A DNA stretch of 13,115 bases, from the NCBI GenBank assembly GCA_937896105.1, contig CALBKR010000224.1:1-13115 (forward strand). Direction: 5' to 3'. This DNA comes from an uncultured Bacteroidales bacterium (lineage in GTDB: Bacteria > Bacteroidota > Bacteroidia > Bacteroidales > Bacteroidaceae). Shown piece by piece: positions 6,889 to 13,115 of the stretch; position 1 is the stretch's first letter, and each line of letters starts with the position of its first letter. Below the pieces are notes generated by a model. The model was not told where the DNA came from, did not search any database, and was given only the letters and a program-made list of their open reading frames with translations. Made by a program: the position numbers and the translations under genes.

Positions 6889-8139
6889 ATGCCAAAACGG
6901 ATAATAACTTGCCTGCTGATGCTTGTCGCTTTGTGTGCCAAAGCACAGTTCGCTCGCTCCTATCAACAGTCAGTGCGCACTCCGCAGATGCTGCTCAATG
7001 GCGAGTGGGGCGCTCCCCCCGTTATGCGGTTCGGGAGTGAAGATGTAATGCATTTCTCTTTCGACGAGATGTCGCACATATACCACAGGTATACATACCG
7101 CGTTGTTCACTGCAATGCCGACTGGTCGCCTTCGGATCTTCTCGAAATCGATTATCTCGACGGTTTCAACGATGTTGTCATCGAGGAGTGGGAGAATTCG
7201 GTCAATACAACACAGCTTTATACTCATTATGAATTCAGGATACCCAACAGTGAGGTTTCTTTGAAGGCCTCGGGTAATTATCGTATAGAGGTTCTCGATG
7301 ATGAGAGTGATGATGAAACTCCCGTTGTAGTTTTTGAGTTCTCTGTAGCCGAGCCTTTGACTTTTGTCGAGGCTGCTGTGAGCGGTGACACTGATGTCTC
7401 ATTCAACGAAGGGCAGCAGCAGCTATCCTTCAAGGTCTCCTATCCTTCGTTTGTTACCGCACCGGCAAGTGAATTGAAGCCTGTAGTCTATCAGAACCGT
7501 CGTCGTGACAATTCTGTCAGTGGAATAACCCCAACATATATTACAGGCGGCAGGGTAGAGTATGTGCACAACAACCGACTAATCTTCGATGCGGGAAATG
7601 AATATCGCCGTTTCGAGGTTGCCGACCCTAATTCGCCGGGCGAGAGTGTGGAGGAGGTGGTCTATGTTGAACCCGAATATAACGCAGTGCTGTATATGGA
7701 CAAGCAGCGGCACTCACATTCGAATTATCGTGATGAGAATGGACTTTTCTACGTGAATACTTTTGAGGGTTATGGTACATCCATTGAGGCCGATTACATA
7801 AATGTGCACTTTGCCTTGGACATTCCACGCCGTGAGGGTGGCGATTTCTATCTGCTTGGTGATTTCTGCGGAAATGGCTTTACACCGCTCAATAGGCTGG
7901 ATTATGACGAAGAAGAGTGCTACTATTTTGTCTCTTTGCCTTTGAAACTGGGTGTGTACAACTATCAGTATGTCTGGCTGCCCTATGGTGCTGAAAAGGC
8001 CGATATTGCTCCAGCCGAGGGCAATTTCTATAATACGGAGAACGAATACCTTATATATATATATTATCGTGGTTTCAGTGACAGGTATGACCGGTTGCTC
8101 GGTGTGCATCGTATCAATTACAGTCTCGAACGTAATTGA
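6889..8139 (+). CDS. Secreted DUF5103 protein (type IX secretion 'plug'-like)
   Basis: The 416-residue product has a signal peptide (about 1-19, hydrophobic CLLMLVALCAKA). It matches the DUF5103 pattern known to me: an N-terminal RTPQMLLNGEWGAPP stretch, an MHFSFDEMS-HIYHRYTYRVVHCNADW block (54-79), LEIDYLDGFND (85-95), beta-rich Ig-like middle and C-terminal parts, and a C-terminal YNTENEYLIYIYYRGFSDRYDRLLG block. In Flavobacterium the family member called Plug closes the lateral opening of the SprA translocon of the type IX secretion system. No other secretion gene is present here, so the role in this organism is open. The protein is probably periplasmic or outer-membrane associated. It has a strong hairpin just after the stop. 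Confidence 0.85.
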   Translation: MPKRIITCLLMLVALCAKAQFARSYQQSVRTPQMLLNGEWGAPPVMRFGSEDVMHFSFDEMSHIYHRYTYRVVHCNADWSPSDLLEIDYLDGFNDVVIEEWENSVNTTQLYTHYEFRIPNSEVSLKASGNYRIEVLDDESDDETPVVVFEFSVAEPLTFVEAAVSGDTDVSFNEGQQQLSFKVSYPSFVTAPASELKPVVYQNRRRDNSVSGITPTYITGGRVEYVHNNRLIFDAGNEYRRFEVADPNSPGESVEEVVYVEPEYNAVLYMDKQRHSHSNYRDENGLFYVNTFEGYGTSIEADYINVHFALDIPRREGGDFYLLGDFCGNGFTPLNRLDYDEEECYYFVSLPLKLGVYNYQYVWLPYGAEKADIAPAEGNFYNTENEYLIYIYYRGFSDRYDRLLGVHRINYSLERN

Positions 8140-8143
8140 TTTT

Positions 8144-8203
8144 GCCAGTATAACATAAGGGCATCGCTCACAAGCAATGCCCTTATGTTATACTGGCGTT
8201 TTG
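8144..8203 (+). terminator. Long hairpin terminator after the DUF5103 gene, shared with the convergent gene
   Basis: Bases 8144-8164 are the exact reverse complement of 8177-8197 (21-bp stem), with two more possible GC pairs inside a 12-nt loop. On the plus strand the stem is followed by GTTTTG, a usable T tract; on the minus strand it is followed by AAAATC, so it works best for the plus-strand gene. It fills nearly all of the 64 bp between the two convergent stop codons. Confidence 0.85.
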
Positions 8204-9370
8204 TTATATCTTGTCAATGAAATGTTGAACGGTACTCCACAATCCTTTCTTTTCAATATGCAGAGCCTTGCCGATTTTCTGTAGCCTTTTCAGACATTTT
8301 CCACCTTTTTTCAGTTGAGTCTTTGCAAACTTGTAGAATACGAATGTCACAAGTATACTCAATGCTAATACAATGTAGAGTTGCACATCAATAGAGGCTC
8401 CCATCCTGTACGAAATGTACCATATTATAACGATAAGGAAATTTATCGACAGGATTGAAATTGTTGTTCCTATGTGTGAGAAACCCAAATCTATGAACAT
8501 ATGGTGCAGATGGGTCTTGTCGGGGTGGAACGGTGATTTCTTGTGCAGTATGCGTGTCGACATCACGCGCAATGTGTCAAAAATGGGTATTGACATTACT
8601 GCAAGGCTGAACGGTATAAGCCCCATACCTTTTGTAGCAAGCGTTGCACACTCTGCATCCACTTTAAGTATGTTCATTACAAACATTGCCATCATAGTGC
8701 CTATAACAAGCGTTCCGCCGTCTCCGATGAACATCCTTGTATTCTCGCCAAATACATTGTGGAGGAAGAATGGAACTATGGCACCGGCTGCAGATATTGC
8801 CAGTGTTGCCATAACCTGATTGCCCGATACATGGAAGAATATGGCAAAAAGTACCGATGCCATAAAACAAAATCCTGATGAAAGACCGTTTACTCCGTCT
8901 ATCAGGTTAACAGCATTGATTATGCCTACAGCAGCGAATATCGTAAGGGCGTATGATGCCCATTCTGGGATTTCTCCAATACCCCAAAGCCCCCAGAAAC
9001 AATTGATGGATGATTTGCTGGCATACATCAGCCAGGCGATGACAATTATCTCTATCAGGAAACGTATGGTTGGCGACAGGTCGATGACATCATCGATAGT
9101 GCCTACATACAGCATTACCAGCATTGCCGATATTAGCATAAATGTATTGGCACTGCTGAATATGAACTGTGAAGAGCAAAGCCCGACCACAATTCCGAAG
9201 AATACGGCAATTCCGCCCATAACGGGCACCGGCTTACGTTGAAGCTTTCTGGCATCAGGGTTGTCGACAAGGTTCTTTAATATTGCTATTTTGAGGACTT
9301 TGGGATGTATCCACAATGTGCCGGCAAAGGCAAGCAGTGCTGGGAGTATTATGTGTTCGATATTAGACAT
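8204..9370 (-). CDS. WecA/TagO-like undecaprenyl-phosphate GlcNAc-1-phosphate transferase (MraY family)
   Basis: The 388-residue polytopic inner-membrane protein carries all the signatures of polyprenyl-phosphate N-acetylhexosamine-1-phosphate transferases: RKPVPVMGGIAVFFG (45-59), the Mg-binding TIDDVIDLSP (91-100, D93/D94), NAVNLIDGVNGLSSG (152-166), FIGDGGT (214-220) and the cytoplasmic HPDKTHLHH (282-290) that marks the WecA/TagO branch as distinct from MraY. About ten hydrophobic segments alternate with short loops, and the C-terminal tail (about 353-388) is basic. The reaction starts a lipid-linked glycan by moving a sugar 1-phosphate, most often GlcNAc-1-P, from its UDP sugar to undecaprenyl phosphate. 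The exact sugar is not provable here. It diverges from manC, a nucleotide-sugar gene, but no polysaccharide cluster follows in the window. Confidence 0.94.
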   Translation of the reverse strand: MSNIEHIILPALLAFAGTLWIHPKVLKIAILKNLVDNPDARKLQRKPVPVMGGIAVFFGIVVGLCSSQFIFSSANTFMLISAMLVMLYVGTIDDVIDLSPTIRFLIEIIVIAWLMYASKSSINCFWGLWGIGEIPEWASYALTIFAAVGIINAVNLIDGVNGLSSGFCFMASVLFAIFFHVSGNQVMATLAISAAGAIVPFFLHNVFGENTRMFIGDGGTLVIGTMMAMFVMNILKVDAECATLATKGMGLIPFSLAVMSIPIFDTLRVMSTRILHKKSPFHPDKTHLHHMFIDLGFSHIGTTISILSINFLIVIIWYISYRMGASIDVQLYIVLALSILVTFVFYKFAKTQLKKGGKCLKRLQKIGKALHIEKKGLWSTVQHFIDKI

Positions 9371-9408
9371 TGCAATTTTTTTAATCCGTTAAACTATACG
9401 AACAACTA

Positions 9409-9439
9409 CAAAATTAGGTATTTAATTTTATATTTCAAG
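9409..9439 (-). promoter_or_regulatory. Promoter of the WecA-like gene
   Basis: On the minus strand TAATTTTG (9416-9409) matches TAnnTTTG exactly and CTTG (9439-9436) lies 19 nt upstream. The start site should be near 9402, about 30 nt before the ATG at 9370. Confidence 0.72.
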
Positions 9440-9536
9440 TTTTTTTTTGAATTTTCAGTGGCTAATGGAATTATTATAACAAAACACAGATAAAACACTG
9501 ATAATGTTGCACCTGTTTAATAAATGGGTTCCAAAA

Positions 9537-9567
9537 TTGTTGGATATCTCTTTTTTATATAAATTTG
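9537..9567 (+). promoter_or_regulatory. Promoter of manC
   Basis: TTG at 9537-9539 and TAAATTTG at 9560-9567 (an exact -7 box) are 20 nt apart. The predicted start near 9574 gives a very short leader of about 16 nt. About 97 bp separate this element from the divergent promoter at 9409-9439; that stretch contains an A/T-rich segment with a nine-T run and no feature I can name. Confidence 0.75.
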
Positions 9568-9589
9568 CATTTGGTTTAGAAAATATCTT

Positions 9590-10654
9590 ATGGCAACATC
9601 AAATCACGTTGTAATAATGGCAGGCGGTATCGGAAGCCGTTTCTGGCCAATGAGTACAGTCGATTGTCCCAAACAGTTTATCGATGTCCTTGGTTGTGGT
9701 AAATCCCTTCTGCAGCTCACTGTTGACCGCTTTGCAGGAATCTGTCCTCCCGAAAATATATGGGTGCTGACATCGGAAAAATATGCACCTATGGTCAAGG
9801 AACAGTTGCCAATGATATCGGATGACAATATCCTGAAAGAGCCTTGTCGCCGTAATACGGCACCTTGCATCGCCTATGCGGCCTGGAAAATCAAAAAGCG
9901 CTTTCCGAATGCCAATATGGTTGTTACTCCGAGTGACCATTTTGTTGCCGATGTGCAGGAGTTTCAACGCATTATAAAATCTTCATTGAACTTTGTGGCC
10001 GATTCTGACGCCATACTCACTCTTGGCATAAAGCCTACACGCCCCGATACCGGTTATGGTTATATCGAGGCTGTACTCGGCAGTTCATCCTTGTCGAACA
10101 AAGAGGTGTTCCGTGTCGATTCTTTCAAAGAAAAACCGTCACTGGATATTGCGCAGGCTTATATTGCAAAGAATAATTTTTACTGGAACTCGGGTATCTT
10201 CATCTGGAATGTCTCTACAATTGTGAACGCTTTCAGAATCTATCAGTCACCGATAGCTTACGTTTTCGAATCACTTGTACCATACTACTTTACAGCCGAG
10301 GAGCAACAACGTGTCAACGAACGTTTCCCCGAGTGTCGCAGCATATCGGTCGATTATGCAATTATGGAGCGTGCGGATGAAATCTTTGTCTTCCCCTCCA
10401 ATTTCGGTTGGAGCGATTTGGGTACCTGGGTGTCATTGCACAGCAATGTTGCCAAGGATGTCAATGGCAATGCGGCTTTGAGTAATGACGTGAAATTTGC
10501 CGATTCGCACAATTGCGTTGTCAATACCCGTGGAATGAAAGAGGTGGTGGTCATTGGAGTCAACGACTGCATTATTGCCGAGAGGGATGGCAATTTGCTT
10601 ATATGCAGAATGTCGGACGAGAATAGGATAAAGGAGTTCTCCGAGGAGAAATAG
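9590..10654 (+). CDS. manC: Mannose-1-phosphate guanylyltransferase (GDP-mannose pyrophosphorylase)
   Basis: The enzyme joins mannose-1-phosphate and GTP to give GDP-mannose and pyrophosphate in the cytoplasm. GDP-mannose feeds mannose- and, after conversion, fucose-containing envelope glycans. The 354-residue protein is the short form, with only the nucleotidyltransferase domain and no C-terminal phosphomannose isomerase cupin. Motifs are AGGIGSRFWPMS (11-22) with PKQF (27-30), EPCRRNTAPC (84-93), VTPSDHFV (112-119), GIKPTRPDTGYGYIE (146-160), SFKEKP (178-183), NSGIFIW (200-206), SVDYAIME (253-260) and FGWSDLGTW (272-280). It has its own promoter, and a possible weak terminator follows. It lies back to back with the WecA-like gene. 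Confidence 0.96.
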   Translation: MATSNHVVIMAGGIGSRFWPMSTVDCPKQFIDVLGCGKSLLQLTVDRFAGICPPENIWVLTSEKYAPMVKEQLPMISDDNILKEPCRRNTAPCIAYAAWKIKKRFPNANMVVTPSDHFVADVQEFQRIIKSSLNFVADSDAILTLGIKPTRPDTGYGYIEAVLGSSSLSNKEVFRVDSFKEKPSLDIAQAYIAKNNFYWNSGIFIWNVSTIVNAFRIYQSPIAYVFESLVPYYFTAEEQQRVNERFPECRSISVDYAIMERADEIFVFPSNFGWSDLGTWVSLHSNVAKDVNGNAALSNDVKFADSHNCVVNTRGMKEVVVIGVNDCIIAERDGNLLICRMSDENRIKEFSEEK

Positions 10655-10675
10655 CACGTTGATGTTGGATAGTTC

Positions 10676-10716
10676 AAGAGGGTTGTGTCTTTGTCAGGCA
10701 TTCCCCTCTTTCTTTT
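10676..10716 (+). terminator. Possible terminator after manC
   Basis: AAGAGGG (10676-10682) pairs with CCCTCTT (10704-10710) around a large 21-nt loop and is followed by TCTTTTT. The loop is large and the stem short, so it is a modest candidate. It sits between the convergent manC and TPR genes. Confidence 0.45.
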
Positions 10717-10765
10717 TGGCCTGTTCTATGGATACGGTCGCGAGATTGTTCTAAGATATTGGAGC

Positions 10766-12103
10766 TCAAAGTCGGCTCGAACGCCCTTCGAGTGCTCCTT
10801 CTATATATGTGTCGGCATTATCTCCTTTTCCGCTGTTCCAAAGTATATAGGCAAGGTAGGCGTCGATATCAGCCTTGTCGTAGCTCATATCACGGCAGTA
10901 GTTGAATACTCTTTTCCCAAGTATCAAATGCCCGTGTCGTACAAGGTGTACACCAAGCCTGAACAGGCTCTCTTCTGTGCTCCACTCCTTTGTTTCGATA
11001 ATATTCATATCATCGAAAGTCAGGTTCTCCTTGTCGCGTAACTCATAAAGGCGGTTGTCGGTCAGCACCAGTTGCTTCATATTGTCGGGGTGCATAAGCA
11101 ACGCCATTGACATTGCATCATCGGCAACCGACTGATCTCCCTGTATGTCGAGCAGTATGGCGCGGTTGATTCTTGCCAGCATCATTGCGATTGTACCCTC
11201 CTGCGCATTCTTTATGGCTATATCGAATGAGCGGAGTGCCTCTTCTATTGCTCCCTCGCGGTAGTGACAAAGTGCGATGTAGAATGCCGGGGTTACCGTG
11301 TTGCTGTATTTCTGTGCAAGTTCGGCAAACAGTTTTTTGGCATTCTTATAGTCGTGCAGGTAGTAGTAACAATAGGCCTGCATCATATTGGCGTATTCGA
11401 TATCCGGATTTATTGTGCTTTCATATTCGAAACACTCGAGGCTCTTGCCGAATTTCTTGACCATATAATAGATGTGTCCAAGCTGTTCCCAATAGAAGGT
11501 CGAGTAGGAGTTGTTGTCGAGCAAGTCGTTGTATATCTTTACGGCATCGTTTATGCGTTGCAGCTCTATAAGGCTTTCTGCCTTTATCTCAAGGAGACTT
11601 GTCTGCCCGGGAGCCGATTTTAGTGCACTCTCGCAAATTGCCAATGCTTCAAGTGCGAAACCGCAGTCAAGCAGTATCTCAAGCCCTTCGTAAAGACAGT
11701 CAATCTCGGGCGCTCTCTTCTGCATCAGTTCAAGTGCAATGTCGTGTGCCTGCTTGAAATCTTTCAGCGCCAACATAATCTCGGCCTTCAGCATCAGCAT
11801 TTCGGCCTCGTCGATATATTTCAGATTGTTGAACAGGTCAAGTGCTTTTCTTGCTTCGCCCAGGTAAAGGAGCAACTTAATCTCCATCTTTACATTTTCC
11901 GCAGCTGTAGGGTGCAGGCGCTTTGCGGCATCGAGTACGGCAGTTGCCTCGTCGCTCTGGTCGATGGAGAGGTAATACGACAACAGATCCACAAACTCGT
12001 CTATGCCGAAATATGCTCCCATTTCCAATTGAACGGATTTCTCATATCTGGCAAGCAATTCGCGGAATTCCGGTGTGTCAAAGTATCCCTTATCGTTATT
12101 CAT
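10766..12103 (-). CDS. Cytoplasmic tetratricopeptide-repeat protein of unknown function
   Basis: The 445-residue protein has no signal peptide and no membrane segment. From about residue 35 to 370 it is a chain of helix pairs with TPR-like spacing, for example EALAICESALKSAPGQTSLLEIKAESLIE, FYWEQLGHIYYMVKKFGKSLECFEYESTINP and PAFYIALCHYREGAIEEALRSFDIAIKNA, with the usual small residue, aromatic and Pro positions. The composition is acidic, with many Glu, Asp and Leu. TPR arrays bind proteins or act as scaffolds; nothing here identifies a partner. It starts 30 bp after the glnS stop on the same strand with no promoter visible between, so it is probably cotranscribed with glnS. The C-terminal 70 or so residues also look helical but less clearly TPR. 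Confidence 0.88.
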   Translation of the reverse strand: MNNDKGYFDTPEFRELLARYEKSVQLEMGAYFGIDEFVDLLSYYLSIDQSDEATAVLDAAKRLHPTAAENVKMEIKLLLYLGEARKALDLFNNLKYIDEAEMLMLKAEIMLALKDFKQAHDIALELMQKRAPEIDCLYEGLEILLDCGFALEALAICESALKSAPGQTSLLEIKAESLIELQRINDAVKIYNDLLDNNSYSTFYWEQLGHIYYMVKKFGKSLECFEYESTINPDIEYANMMQAYCYYYLHDYKNAKKLFAELAQKYSNTVTPAFYIALCHYREGAIEEALRSFDIAIKNAQEGTIAMMLARINRAILLDIQGDQSVADDAMSMALLMHPDNMKQLVLTDNRLYELRDKENLTFDDMNIIETKEWSTEESLFRLGVHLVRHGHLILGKRVFNYCRDMSYDKADIDAYLAYILWNSGKGDNADTYIEGALEGRSSRL

Positions 12104-12133
12104 ACAGGAGGTCGCTTCCTACCAAAGTTCGTA

Positions 12134-13115
12134 TTACTTGCCCTTTAGCGATACTGTACGGTTGAATACCGGTTTGCCGGGTTTGCTGTCGGGGTCAACA
12201 TTGAAATATCCTATACGCTGGAACTGCAGGTAGCTCAGGTGGGGCAGGTCTGCAGCCCACTCCTCAATGTAGGCATTTCTGTTTATGCGCAGGGAGTCCG
12301 GGTTCAAGAACGGGCGCATAGCCTCAATGCCTCTTACGCAGTTCTCGTTCTCATACTGCTTGATTGCGTCGCGTGGGTTCTCGCAAGTCCATAGGCAATT
12401 GTAGTCACGTACCTCACAGGGAACACTGTGGGCACAGCTTACCCAATGCAGTGTCTTGCCCTTTATGCGTCGGTCGGCTCCAGGCATTCCGCTGCGGCTT
12501 TCAGGGTCATATGTGGCGTGGATGCATACGATATTGCCATTCTTATCCTTCTCGATGCACTTTGCCGGGTCTTCATCACATTTGATGATGTATGCATTCT
12601 TCAGGCGTACCTCTTTGCCTGGCCCAAGGCGAAGGAACTTCTTGCCGCCATCTTCCATAAAGTCTTCACGCTCAATGTATAGCTCGCGGGAGAAACGTAT
12701 GATGTGTGAATCGGAGTTCTCGTCTTCGGGGTTGTTTATAGCCTGCATCTCCTCGACCAAATCCTCGGGGTAGTTGTCTATTACCAGGCGCACAGGGTCT
12801 ACAACAGCGCTCACTCGAAGAGCGCGTGTGTTGAGGTCTTCGCGACAAGCAGCCTCCATCAGCTTTATGTCGTTCAAGGCGTCAAAGGTAGTGTATCCTA
12901 TCTTGTCGATGAAATTGAGTATAGCCTGTGGGCTGTATCCACGACGGCGGATACCGCATATTGTAGGCATACGGGGGTCGTCCCAACCGTTGACTACACC
13001 TTCTTTGGTAAGGATGAGCAGGTTGCGCTTGCTCATTAGTGTATAGTTGAGGTTGAGCTTGTTGAATTCGTACTGGCGTGGGCGGTTTTCCTGTATATCG
13101 CCTTCGTCACCCTTC
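12134..13115 (-). CDS. glnS: Glutamine-tRNA ligase, C-terminal part (5' end beyond the window)
   Basis: GlnRS charges tRNA-Gln with glutamine in the cytoplasm. The frame is open across the window edge: in-frame codons upstream of the ATG at 13036 read PRQYEFNKLNLNYTL, which is the GlnRS core running into MSKRNL, the class I KMSKS-type signature. The ATG at 13036 is therefore internal and not the start. About 326 residues are visible of an enzyme usually around 550-580 long. After MSKR come WDDPRMPTICGIRRRGY (the helical region after the active site) and then the two beta-barrel anticodon-binding domains, ending with VSLKGK. The N-terminal HIGH half is missing only because the window ends. A TPR protein gene follows at 30 bp. 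Confidence 0.97.
   Translation of the reverse strand, partial: KGDEGDIQENRPRQYEFNKLNLNYTLMSKRNLLILTKEGVVNGWDDPRMPTICGIRRRGYSPQAILNFIDKIGYTTFDALNDIKLMEAACREDLNTRALRVSAVVDPVRLVIDNYPEDLVEEMQAINNPEDENSDSHIIRFSRELYIEREDFMEDGGKKFLRLGPGKEVRLKNAYIIKCDEDPAKCIEKDKNGNIVCIHATYDPESRSGMPGADRRIKGKTLHWVSCAHSVPCEVRDYNCLWTCENPRDAIKQYENENCVRGIEAMRPFLNPDSLRINRNAYIEEWAADLPHLSYLQFQRIGYFNVDPDSKPGKPVFNRTVSLKGK

Noticed and set aside
13034..13036. ATG at 13036 as the start of glnS
   Set aside because: It is the Met of the MSKR active-site signature, and the same frame continues upstream with GlnRS sequence to the window edge.

Overview
The window looks like chromosomal DNA of a Bacteroidales bacterium (phylum Bacteroidota). 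The evidence is: promoters of the form TTG-(18 to 22 nt)-TAnnTTTG instead of the usual -35/-10 boxes, no clear Shine-Dalgarno sequences, a tRNA gene without an encoded CCA, and a protein set typical of the group (AsnA, a DUF1460 amidase-like protein, a DUF5103 protein, a type-3 ProRS). No genus can be fixed from the sequence alone. Almost everything is core, chromosomal content. I see no transposase, integrase, phage gene, CRISPR array, toxin-antitoxin pair or defence cluster.

Layout, left to right. Bases 1-1133 (minus) hold the start of a probable uracil-DNA glycosylase gene one base after asnA (ammonia-dependent asparagine synthetase), with a good promoter upstream of asnA. Bases 1134-1603 hold no protein gene. 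They carry a plus-strand tRNA-Arg(CCG) with its own terminator, a 19-bp duplication of the tRNA 3' end, and a perfect 50-bp palindrome at the 3' end of the next gene. Bases 1604-3886 (minus) are proS followed by a WaaE-like family 2 glycosyltransferase, probably one transcript. Divergently, 4078-5942 (plus) hold a glycine-zipper/OmpA lipoprotein with its own terminator, then an LpxL/HtrB-like acyltransferase. A secreted DUF1460 protein (minus, 5954-6796) converges on the acyltransferase and diverges from a secreted DUF5103 (type IX secretion 'plug'-like) protein (plus, 6889-8139). A long hairpin separates the latter from a convergent WecA/TagO-like sugar-phosphate transferase (minus, 8204-9370). 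That gene diverges from manC (plus, 9590-10654), mannose-1-phosphate guanylyltransferase. The right end (minus) is glnS, cut by the window edge, followed after 30 bp by a cytoplasmic TPR protein.

Two themes run through the region. One is aminoacylation and amino-acid supply (asnA, tRNA-Arg, proS, glnS). The other is envelope construction: the WecA-like enzyme starts a lipid-linked glycan, ManC makes GDP-mannose, the WaaE-like transferase and the acyltransferase probably act on lipopolysaccharide, the OmpA lipoprotein probably ties the outer membrane to peptidoglycan, and DUF1460 probably cuts or trims a wall-derived substrate.

I did not find a convincing undescribed multi-gene system. The observations most worth checking are an apparent A19-U56 replacement of the G19-C56 tertiary pair in the tRNA, the nearby duplicated tRNA 3' end, two unusually long intergenic hairpins, and the DUF5103 gene standing apart from any type IX secretion locus.
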